The notes below the pieces were generated by a model. The model worked only from the letters and a program-made list of their open reading frames with translations. It was not told where the DNA came from and did no database searches. Shown here piece by piece: positions 36,400 to 46,880 of a DNA stretch of 64,000 bases (position 1 is the first letter of the stretch; the number at the start of each line of letters is the position of its first letter). This DNA comes from Chiua virens (taxonomy: Eukaryota > Basidiomycota > Agaricomycetes > Boletales > Boletaceae), in contig JAHNUO010000023.1 of assembly GCA_019787685.1 (NCBI GenBank), positions 1-64,000 of the forward strand. Reading direction: 5' to 3'. Made by a program: the position numbers and the translations under genes.

Positions 36400-37410
36400 T
36401 AACAGGTAGAAGAGGCAAAGCAGACAGTAAGACACACCTTGGACGATCTCCTTGATGTCATCTACGTTGTGTTGGCAGATCGCTCGGTTATCGGCACGGC
36501 TTACACCGCTGCGTAGCGGCGTGCCGCTCATGTCTCCCGACAACCCTGCCCAGCTGGATACCGAATGGGTATGAAGCCTCGGATGGACCAGAAAGAGGGA
36601 CTTCTGGTACCATTTGGGCCGTTTGATATGGCCCGTACGGGGGATATCCAATGTGACCTGAGCAAGACGGAAGAGAGATATCTGCTTAGCCTGACAACTG
36701 GACCGGCGCTTCCTGACTCATGTTGCCAGATATAAAAAAAGAGCGGGCTTGAGAAGCGATTGATGGCGCTTGTGTGCGAGAACAATAAACTGAACAGGAT
36801 CCCTGCAATCTCGGCCGTGGCCAATCACTCCATTCAGAAGATCACCTTGGTGGGTTAAATCACCGGGACTCATCGCAGCGGCAGCCCGCCCGACGGTGGT
36901 GTAACGCGCAGGGAAGAGGACGCCGAGCATGAGGTAGGCGTACCCGACTCGGTCCATCGGGAACCCGACCGTCCAGTGCCAGCAAAAGCAGAAAGAGGAT
37001 CGACCGATAATGTTCCAGGGAAGCTCGACAAGGATCTAGGACATGACGACGACAGGCCAGGAGTAAACTCTGCTTGAATATTCGTGGACCTCGTAGACGT
37101 TGCGGAGGTTGAGGAAGACGACTCGGAGCTGATTCGCGAGCGGTACGCTGAGAATCAGTGCCATGAACACGGCCTGGATAGCACATTCCCCGTCAGTTGG
37201 TCCATCCTATGCGGACATATACACGAGACGAGACGCACAAAGAGCTTGTTCTGCGTGCCCGCGAGCAAGTTGTTGCGCTTGAAAAATGAAAAGCCGACAG
37301 ACAGCCTACCAGCGACATTGAAAGTCACCGAGCGCGGTCATCACGTATGTTGGACTTCACCAATATGCAGTGCACGAAATTGCGTACAAGGAGCGTCCGA
37401 ACACGACATA
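36400..37410 (-). pseudogene. PDR-type ABC transporter fragment (second transmembrane domain)
   Basis: Read right to left on the minus strand, family blocks are plain: YWxSPTYVMT near 37365 (x is a TGA where Arg is expected), GTQNKLF near 37260, IQAVFMALILSVP near 37180, LANQLRVVFLNLRNVYEVHE near 37140-37081, SWPVVVMSxILVELPWN near 37060-37010 (x is a TAG), FCFCWHWTVGFPMDRVGYAY near 36990-36930, and AEIAGILFSLLFS near 36815. These belong to the last membrane domain of full-size PDR pumps. The nucleotide-binding domains and first membrane domain are absent, and there are frame changes near 37200. A dead fragment. Confidence 0.8.
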
Positions 37411-37681
37411 CCCACGGCGCGGCAAAACCGGAATGACCAATAGTGGTGGATGTGACATCGATGATATAGTGACGGCGGTCCTTAGCTTGTCCCTCTGCTC
37501 GTCTGACTAAGGTCTATCCGCACGCGCTTGCCGTTATTGCAATAACAATCATCAATTGTTTGCTGAGACTTCGGAGTCTCGTAAATACTGCGAGCTCTGA
37601 GTTGATAACCTATCTGTTCGACAGCATTTTCCATCCCTTTCATCGCTCTCTGAAGTTACATCTCTCGAGTCTCAAGTCTTC
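37411..37681. promoter_or_regulatory. Presumed promoter of the ParB-like gene
   Basis: Gene-free, about 270 bp, C/T-rich just before the start codon (TCTCTCGAGTCTCAAGTCTTC), a common feature upstream of fungal start codons. No TATA box or named operator is evident. Confidence 0.3.
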
Positions 37682-40600
37682 ATGCCTCCAAAAAAGAAGT
37701 CTAGTGGATCAGTAAGTCTGAATCCCCACCACAACACGATGCTCAAGTATGGCTTTTACAGGCTCCTGTTGCCCCGGTTGGGTTTGTACTTGATGCTCGG
37801 GAACTTGAACTCTACAAGTCCCTCGACCCGAAGATCCAAGAGAAATGGCGAATCCAAGGGCAAGTCAAAGACGCTTTGCTAGGTTACGCATCGATGGATG
37901 TGCTCGAGGAGAAAGAACAACTAGTCTTTGGGACATGGAATCCGAGGGTCCTAAACCCGAATCAAGTCAAGAAACTCGTCGAGTCTTTTCAGACAGAAGG
38001 ACTGGAGAGGTTTGACCTCAACACTGTCATTCCTGTCATCATTCCCAAGCGTTTTGTCGACCAATCTGCTCTCGTCAAAGATCCTAACGATCCAGAAAAA
38101 CTTCCTGTCTTCACAATGCCCCCAGAGATACCGCAGGACACGCCAATCAAATGTGCTGGTGGAAGGCACCGTGTTGAAGCGCTGGAGGTGTACATGAAGA
38201 TCATCCATAGCGAAGTCGATGAAGTCGTTACTCAACTTGACACGATTTCCAAGAAAGCGGACGATGCTCTCACAGACGACGACAAGCGGGACTGGAGAGA
38301 GCTGGCTACTAGATATAAACGACTAGGTGGAATAAAGGGGTATGGAGGCCAGTGGATGGTTGCGATCTATGATGAAGGCGAGTCTCTTGAGCTTGCTGGA
38401 AATTGTCGGCACATAGGAATAATAATATACTGAACTGCCTCAACAGATTTAGTGCTGAAAGGCGACAATATTGAACTTGCCCAGCATCTCAGCCGAAATG
38501 CTACAAAGCATGTCTACATGGAAACCGAGGAGGAAAAGATTGTCATGGAGATGCAATACATCGCTACTTTAAGTCCAGCTAAGCGTGAAGAACGAATCCG
38601 AGCACTACGCATTGACACCACTGCTCGGAAGAAGGCCAGCAAACTCGTCACTATTCTAAACTCGAATCCTGCATTTCTCGCTATCGAACAACTCATAGAA
38701 CATGGTCCTCACTTTATGGAAATGCCGGACATGAACGTGAGATGGCTTTACAAGCACCTTTGTGGAGTTCACGGCGGGGTGAGTACTTTCTGGAGGTGTT
38801 AAAGTTCGCTATTAAAGTTCAGGTACAACAGCTTATGTGCGCTGGCATTACTGGCATGGCTGAAATGCTAGACCTTTGCTTCAGCCAGGCCCCACTCTCC
38901 ATGGCGACTGTCGAAGACTTGTTGGAATCACGTGACACACTTGGGACAGACGTCGGCGGGGATACATTGGAAGACGCTTTCAAATCCACCTCGCAAAACC
39001 TTGTCAGGGCTAAACCAGATAGAAAGCATATACGGCAACTACTTCAGTCAACGGTATGTTTACAAATACTCATAATTGCAAAAACTAAATACCTACCTAC
39101 AGACGCTTCTTGATTACATCGATTCTGCATGGAATGCGCACATGACCAAACCAGCCCAAGATTCATTTGCATGTACAGAGGATGCGGATTATATGTGCGC
39201 CTATGAACAATACGTCATGTCTGCATGCGACGAACTACAAGAATATGTAAAGCGAGAAGATACTCGAAAGGAGGTACCACAAACCCTTTTATCACTCTTG
39301 GACGACTTTCCAGCAAAATTCAAGTTCATTTCGCTCAACTATCTCGGACAATTTTACGGTCTCCCAGTTCTTACTCAAGGTCCTCTTCGCCTCTTAGCAA
39401 AACATTTGGCACGTATCCCAGAGGCCCTGAAGGAGGTATGTGGTCAGCCTAATGATCAGTGACGTCCTAGTGATGTCAGTTACAGATTTCACGGTGGTTT
39501 GAGCCATTGATAGATTACATGATTGCCTTTACCAAGTCTACAGCTGCACCATCTCACACGCTCGCTGCCATCAATGCTCTGGTCGGCTGTGAACGTCTCA
39601 TCCCCAAGGCTCCGGTTTCAGCAATAGTAAGTCGCATTCGTCTCACTGGAATAGCCCAAAACAACTGTCTATTCCACAACCTAGCTACTCGGCTGCATTT
39701 TAGACGAGTACGGTGCCTGTCTGCATTTAGAGCGAGAGATGCTTCGCGTATCTCATACTCAAAGAGTCAATAATTCCAAGGAGCTCGGTATTCTCTTCCC
39801 TGATGAAAAATCCAAAAAGGATCCTAACCCACCGACTCCTTCAAATATCAAGCTGCGTCCTGGAAACAGCATCGTCAACCAAGACGATAATGCCAATGCC
39901 AAGCTTCAAGTATTCATCAATTTCGCCGAGGAACTTGTCAATGCTATGAGGGCAAACGTCAGGGCCAGGGATCCTATGCCACTTCAACGACCCGGAAACC
40001 GAGACAAACATGGCATTCATCTTGTTCTGTCCACTTCCTGGCCCTGGCGCTCACTTATTCCCAATTCCAGGCTTCGCGAAATCTCCAGCATTGCTGGTGC
40101 AGCCACATTGGAGCAGGGAATCATCGATGAATATAGACCCTCCCTCCTTGTAGAGGACTCTGGCGCTCTTCGGTTGCGGATGATCCTAGGTGAAAGATTG
40201 AAAAAGTATCTCAAGGTGGCACATTTTGTTCGCAAAAGTGCATCCAAGCAGCGGAAGGACTCCGGGTTTTCATTCCCGGATATGCTCGACACCTCCGCTA
40301 CAGTACCAGATACTTTTTTTGTTGGTGACGCGCTTGTGCAGCTTCAAGCTGAATTATCAAAGCAGTCCGACGCCACATTAGTACAGAATCTCGTGAAAAC
40401 TATAGAACGGTGTCACCTGTGTTGGCGGGATCCTTCTCGGGAGGGTGGTTCCAAGTCACCGCCATTGGATCCCAAAGTTCATGATGCAATGGAGGCGCTT
40501 GTACATGTATGCACTCTGAATCTCTTAATTTTCTTATTTACCTAACGTCTATTGTGTTTTGCAGGCTATAGAGGCTAATGTTCACAAGCACTACAATGCC

Positions 40601-41463
40601 GGCCCGGATGAAAGCTCAGCGTCCCCCTCTTTTCACACAGTCTTTCGCGGCACCGGAGAGACGACCGTCCTACCAAGAGGGAAGCGTGGTATCACCGAAA
40701 AGACTCCTACCCTTCTACCATCCCTGAACCGTCGACCTCAGAAAAACAACAAGGACGGAGATGACGGAGATGACGAAGGAGATGACCAAAACGAAAACGA
40801 AGACGAGGGTGAAGACGAAGGAGATGACAACAACGAAGGTGAAGGTGAAGACGAAGACGAAGGAGACGATACCTGCGATGGTAAAGATTGTGAAAATGAA
40901 GCCGTGATGCTAGAACCCGTCGCTGAACAGGTAGATTGTGGTCAGGAGAAAATAGGACGGAAGAATGTCAATCCACTGACACCGTCTCGTAACTCATTCC
41001 CTGATAGAATTCCAGGTATCCCAGTACTGACCAACCTTCATTGACCAGCCCCTGAATTCGACGTTCGAGCAACTTCAAGTCCCGATGATAGTGGCTCCCA
41101 AACCCCACAATTGCTGGTGAGGGACAGTAACAGATTCTTGGAGCGCGGTGAGCATACCGTACTTTTTTTTTCGGATCTATTCTAGGCCCTGACATTGACA
41201 TCTCAGGTGATGGCGTGTCCGCGATCCCTTCGATGTCTAGTCGTTTTGAGGATCAACGTTCGGTTGAGGGTAAGAAACGTCCCCAGAAAGATGAAGGTGA
41301 GATTGCACTCCCGTTGATGACTATCCAAGTTGGACCCTGAGTGCGTTATAAATTAGTGCGCGCGATAAGTGCAAAGAAGCAGAAAGTCCACGATGGCGTG
41401 AGTGGTAGTGGGAACAGAGTCAAAAGTTCTGGTGCCAAGCCACGTATATTTGAACAATCTTAA
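37682..41463 (+). CDS. ParB-like-fold protein of an Agaricomycete family, about 11 exons
   Basis: The start MPPKKKSSGS is followed by a 50-bp intron (37712-37761). The next exon has the ParB/sulfiredoxin-like pattern NPRVLNPNQVKKLVESFQ ... VIPVIIP ... CAGGRHRVEAL (37944-38178), where GRHR is the signature loop. Further exons by splice sites: 38447-38778, 38823-39053, 39103-39435, 39486-39626, 39685-40506, 40565-41015, 41049-41147, 41186-41296, 41357-41463. The middle is helical with no known domain. An acidic run (about 40756-40870) precedes a basic tail with KKQKVHD, suggesting a nuclear protein of roughly 1,000 residues. Two introns are odd: 38378-38446 has a GC donor, and 41016-41048 is only 33 bp. 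No stop interrupts the model. Function unknown; bacterial ParB binds DNA and CTP, which cannot be assumed here. Confidence 0.72.
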
Positions 41464-42150
41464 GTGACAAATTGGCAGGGCAAGTATATAGCATTGCTAC
41501 CGTTCCATGTAGGATCACGATCACGCAAAAGATACTGTTCAGCGCTCGGCAGATTGGTTGTGTGCGCCCGTCCCCACCCTATATGCGCTCATTCCAGACA
41601 TCTCCGCTCTCCCTCCAGACGCCAGAGAGGTCCAGGTCGCGTTCGCGCGCAGTCTGGGAGTGTTGTGAAAAGTTTTGTCGGCGATCTGTATCGTCGGAGG
41701 CGTGGCGTCGTTGTTCATAAGAGGCCTTGCGCTTAATCGCACGCTCGATGAAGCCTGGGCGATCGGAAAAAGACCAAGACACAGAGGTAGCCATGGCACG
41801 TCAGATGCCAGTGGAAGGACACTGCTGGAAGTAAAACCACTAAAATTAGGTGACTGTGTCACTGATCACCCAGAATTGCACCTGATATGCCCAGTTTGTC
41901 AGCTTACAGCCGTTTGCAATAATAATGGCAGTCGCGGCAAAGTTTTGATAGATTACATCTGGAAAAAAAACAAGGTGCTATATAGCACTATGTAGCACCT
42001 ATAGTCCCGGTAGACACTGTAGACTTCCCCCAGCATCAGCAAATTAACACTTTTCCTTAGCCGAGACTCCAGCTTCTCACACAATTTAGCCGAGCCCCAT
42101 GCTAGGACAACTTGGCACAACCTGGTACAACCTGTACCATCTAATCACCT
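41464..42150. other. Gene-free stretch with a small palindrome
   Basis: No supported frame. Holds GGTGCTATATAGCACTATGT followed by AGCACC (41973-41998), a short perfect-arm hairpin, and the repeated motif ACAACCTGGTACAACCTGTA near 42117-42136. Confidence 0.35.
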
Positions 42151-43003
42151 TCAACATACCATTGTCACAGTCATTGCCAGTGGTTTCGGCAAGTAGAAAA
42201 AGATGACTGCATTGCCCTTCTTCGCTTGGGCAGATTTGACCATAGCTTTGTAACTAGTTTCATCTGACAAAAGTTTCCATTCACCCTTCACAGGTGTCTC
42301 ATGCTTCCAAAGCAGCTTTGAGATCATTTCATCAATTTGGGAGATCGAGACCTGAGCAGTCTTCGCCATTTTGTCCAGAAAGCCATTGAAGGGGGTATTA
42401 GTGGTAAAGATGAAGGCTGGGCATTGCATTGCATCAACTGTCGTAACTATATTTGGTTTTGCAGAGCGGCTGCGACCTGGAATGGATGTTGTCGTGACAG
42501 TTTCGAGCCAAAGGTGGCCAGTGATCTTGGTGGGGGCAAGCTTGGCCACAGCGTCCTGTTGGTCCTTTGTGACACTCAGACTTGGACTGAGGTCATGGTC
42601 GCCAACCTCTGTGTCCATCATGGCCTTGGTCCTTGTCCTCTTGGATTTCCTAGCAACTGGCTTTTTGAGTGATTTGGATTTGGCAGGTCCTCCATCACGA
42701 TCATCAGCTACTAGTGTGACATTGTCCATGTCATCCAGGCTTTCGACATCCGAGTCAGGGCAAGATCGCTTGGTGGTTCCAGTTGTTGATGGTGGTCCTG
42801 TCTCATAAATGAAGGTGAAAGGACCTTTTTTCATGACTGTATGCATCACCATAGTAGTGAGATGCATCTGTCAGACTCAAAAGTGAAAGGCTTACTGGTA
42901 CACTTTGGTGCTTCACAAAGAGGCTGCTGACTTGTCGGGGCACTGGTTTCACTGTCATACGCCTCATAAAGCAGTTCATGATCATCGTTTTCCATCGCCA
43001 TGT
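42151..43003 (-). CDS. Small spliced protein of unknown function with a basic nuclear-type signal
   Basis: Exon 1 starts at about 43001 (MAMENDDHELLYEAYDSE) and ends at APKCT. A GTAAGC donor and an acceptor ATGCATACAG about 60 bp later join in frame to MKKGPFTFIYETGPPS. The protein continues for about 230 residues with an acidic stretch, a strongly basic segment (KSLKKPVARKSKRTRTK) and a C-terminal block ending WKHETPVKGEWKLLSDE, then KKGNAVIFFYLPKP, stopping near 42151. No enzyme motif is visible. The two-part build (disordered N terminus with a nuclear signal, compact C terminus) occurs in many lineage-specific Agaricomycete proteins. It could be repeat-borne, but I see no terminal repeats around it. 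Confidence 0.5.
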
Positions 43004-43541
43004 TTCAGATCAGACAATGTGAGTAGCAGGAGATAAGATAAGAGAGTACGTTATTCCAATTTTGATCCCATCCCAATTTGGAAGTATGTACATTGCCCCC
43101 CGAAAAAAAAGTCGCGAGTCTCCATCTATTCGGGCACAGCTGTAAGCTTTTCTTACTTTTGGTGGTATTTATGTAATGAAAAAGCACTTGAAAGCAAGAA
43201 AAGTAACTTGATGTTTTGCTGATGAGGTCGAATGGAGAACGCATTGGGGAGATCGTTTTGCTCACGCAAATTCGTTCTGCTGCTCACATCATCCCTCAAT
43301 TTGGCGCTGAGGCCCATTCGCGCCTTGCGAAGCTGAGCAGCTACGAACTAAACTGGTCGAAAGGGTTTTATTACGCGTTAAGTCCATCTAGGCTTTATAC
43401 ATAGTAGTACTTAATCGCTATTACGAATCATCACATATTTTTATATCCGAGAATCTCTATCAGATCTTGATTATCCGTATCGTCTCGGGTCCGATTTATC
43501 CTCTTATCCCTCCAATCCCTCTGATAGATGGTTTGTCGAAC
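43004..43541. other. Gene-free divergent spacer
   Basis: Lies between the minus-strand gene at 42151-43003 and the plus-strand kinase at 43542, so it should hold both promoters. No RNA gene or repeat is seen. Confidence 0.35.
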
Positions 43542-46500
43542 ATGGATCCTGTCTCTTCTGCACTTTCGCCGAGTAGACATAAGGGCAAGGCCCAAGTGAG
43601 TAGTCAGTATTACCAATCCACAATGTCCGATTGAACAGCGAGCACCCCGCTAGCCACTTGAACCACAAGGAACTCCCTACAACCTTCTGAAGGTGAGAAC
43701 ACCCGTAGTAAAACGGGAGACAGAAAACTGAGCATGAGCCACACAGATTCCTACTATTCCTCAACCATTCAGGCGCATAAAAGATTTCCAGCGTCCCACA
43801 ATGGACCGGCTGCTCGAGAACGACACTCGCAGGACGAATGTCCGGCTTTCTCGATTGGAGGATAGCACGAAATTTCTGCAATACCTCTTCCCAGAACGCC
43901 TTCTATTGCCCAAGAACACCACGCTGGAGGACTTGATTCGCACTTTGGGGTCGCAGGGACAGTACGGCACCAACCCGCAAACTGGTAAAAAAGGGTGGAT
44001 TCGGTATCCCTCAGCTACTAGTAGCTCAACACCCGCGCCCGTCGCTGATCACGAAACTCGGCTCGCAAAGTTTTTGAACAGTGTGCGTGCTGCTGTGCAC
44101 AAAGCCTGTGGTGTATCATGCTTGTGAGTTCTTGGTTTTGGCGCCATAAGCGCCCAGAGAGTGACACACTGACCTTGTTCGGCTGCAGCAAATGGGACGC
44201 CAAATCTGCCACTAAACCCTTGGATGGAGCATACGCGGCACGAAAACCCGATATCACATGTTATTTCGAAACCCCCGATGGCATCAGCAACCGGAACTGG
44301 GAACACGTTGTGACGTTTTGCGAGGTCAAAAGTCAAACGGATTCCAAGAGGGAAAGAGAGTCTTTCCTCGAGATAGCTGGTAAAGTGTCTTGCCTGCTGG
44401 GTGCACAAGACGGTCGTCACATCGTCTCTTGCATTCGTATCCTCAACTCGTCCATTTACCTGACAACATTCCATCGCGGCGGGTCAATTTCAACCTGCCC
44501 TTTCGACATCAACTCATCGCCGCAGGAGTTCTTGCGTATCCTCATAGGCGTGTCCTTCTCAGACTATTCAATGATCGGTTTTGATACTACCATCAAGTGG
44601 GGTGTTCCGGCGGACACGTCGTTGAACTCTCTCTCAACAGAAAATCAAAGCTCTGGGTTGGATATCGAGGACTCGCATAGGGTTTGCATCGAGGGGGCTT
44701 CCGATGATGAAGACGTTGTCGAGGAACATGAACCCTCTCAGGGCTGGGAGTCAATGGCGAAATGGATGGAAATCACCGACAAGCAAGGAAAGCGCTGCAA
44801 GCTCCTCCTTAGGAGCATTCTTGCCATATCTGATAGTTTATTTGGTCGAGGCTCGACGGTCTGGGAGGCTGAGATGGAGGGAGATCAAATCAACGCGACG
44901 GTAGCCGTCAAGGACGCGTGGATCGACCCCCTCAGGAAGTATACCGAGGGTCTCGTTTTGAACATCTTAGAGAAACACGGAATTGAAGGTGTTCCTACAC
45001 TTGTCAGTGAGGAACAAGTCAAAACTCGTCACCGGGATCCGGAACGCGCGCACGTCGAGGTCAATCATTCCACACATTTCTTTCTTTCGGCTCTCCCTCC
45101 TCACGCTTCTGATTTGGACATTCGAGTCTTGTCGCGTCTAGTTACTCGTCCCGTTGGCAAACTGGTCCTTGAATTTTCGTCTCTTGGAGAACTCCTTGTA
45201 TCATTCCTGGATTACATCGCCAGTAAGTAGTTTAATTATCGTGCCACTGAGCTTTCTCCTTTAATTAAATCCTAGCACACAAAAATGCTTTAGAGGTCGC
45301 TGGTATCCTACACCGTGACGTCAGTCTCGCAAATCTCTTTCTTGCCTTCGCCAGGGGGCGAACCGATCACAGCGTGTTCATGAAACATCTTTCCGGCGAA
45401 GATAAAGAACACTTGTGTGAAAGAATACGGAGTCTCGAACGGCGAGGAGTCCTTGGCGACTGGGGTTACGCTGTCCCTGTTACTTCTCCCTCTTCCCCAT
45501 CTCCAGCTACTACATCCGGTCCATCTATTCCACCACCTGATGCCATTCCTTCTCCTGATGACCTTCCAACACTGCCGATCGAACCTGTAAAAACCGAGTT
45601 TGATAACTGTGTCCCCGCCCGGAAGGTCGGTTCTGATGAAAAGCCGACACTAGTTTCGGTCTCGGACCTCACGGCCGATCATGATATCGTACTGTTGATG
45701 GGTGCTGATAATCCGGAGGATGACCCTCGACAGACAATTGACTTATGTCCACTCTATCGCACGGTGAGCCCCGCGCCTCGTACCGTCCAGTTCATTGTTG
45801 ATATGAGCTTAGGGGACATGGTCATGGATGTCCTCGCAACTCGTAATGGCTGGTCCAGGACAGCCAGTAGTTCATGATGCCCTTCACGACCTGGAGTCGT
45901 TTTTCTACGTTCTGGTCGGAATCTGCGTTCTTTACGACAGCCCCTCGAAACAGAAACGTGAAGACGAACTTGCCGATTGCTATGACAAGTTCTTCAATAC
46001 CTATGAACCCAGTGTGATGAAAACTATTTTCATTCAGTCCGATCTAACGTGGGTCCCGTACATCGTGGAGCACATCAGTCCCTATTTTCAACCTCTCGTC
46101 CCCCTTCTGACGCGCCTCCGCACGGAAATCATTCTCCCTTTGGCGAGTGACGAACGAGGAAGCTTCTATCGTAAGACTTGTTGCGACCACGACACCTTCA
46201 TCAAGCACATCGTCACAGCCCTCTCAGAGCTCCCTCCCGAATGTTGGGACGGGTGTAACTCGACTCGGCGGTCTTTCTCGGAGGTCAATAACACTCGAGC
46301 CGAGTCAAACCCACCCTCTCCCTTGTCGCTACTCGCACCTCCCGCACTACCGAAGAACTTGCCCCCTGGACGTGGCACTATCCGCAGCGACTCAGCCTTA
46401 CTCCACATGGCAACAGCTAGGAATGTGAGACGGGCAGCAGAGAATGGCTTCGATGATTTCATTCCATTGGGTTCCACTCGGAAGCGTCCCCGACTGGACT

Positions 46501-46619
46501 CTCAAGCTTCCGCTCTCCCTTTGAACCGACACAGTGTCTGCGAAATACCCCCCAACGTGAAGCGTTCTGCCAGATTATCCAAGTTTGCACCAAAATCTTT
46601 CCCAAAATTTTTGCCCTAA
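43542..46619 (+). CDS. FunK1-type (fungal-specific) protein kinase
   Basis: Start at 43542 (MDPVSSALSPSRHKGKAQ), then an intron with a GTGAGT donor at 43596. The next exon contains MDRLLENDTRRTN (43801 on) and ends at 44123; its 5' splice site is unsettled. Later exons are 44189-45223, 45276-45763 and 45813-46619. FunK1 features: ARKPDI near 44240, the catalytic-loop motif HRDVSLANLF near 45313, DWGYA near 45459 at the DFG position, and RTGTWSWMSSQL spanning the last intron (45764-45812) as the P+1 loop. A region of about 100 residues rich in Pro/Ser is inserted between DWGYA and the P+1 loop. The tail is basic (KRSARLSKFAPK). No stop or frameshift is seen in the kinase exons. Substrates of FunK1 kinases are largely unknown. 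Confidence 0.82.
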
Positions 46620-46880
46620 CTCCTCAGGATTATACCCTCGCCACTCCCAATTTGTTATTTATTTATTGCGAGCTTTGTCGTGTACTTTTCACTGTACATA
46701 TGATGTACATACCTTTTATTACCTATGTTTACCACTAGCCGGTCATGAGTATTTACGTGTTGTAGGCGCTGTTTTGCCTCGTTGTAATTGCCCTATAATT
46801 TCTCGGAGATTCATGGGTTTCCCTCGTTGTCCACCCGTCTGGTCTCCCTCATAGTCGTCTATATTACCGTCCTACCCATC
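46620..46880. other. Spacer between the kinase and DUF6532 genes
   Basis: AT-rich 3' flank of the kinase followed by a C/T-rich stretch up to the start at 46881. Nothing else seen. Confidence 0.35.

Noticed and set aside
41973..41998. GGTGCTA...TAGCACC palindrome as a mobile-element terminus
   Set aside because: No second copy at a sensible distance and no flanking duplication; similarity to TATAGCAC motifs near 50183 is too short.
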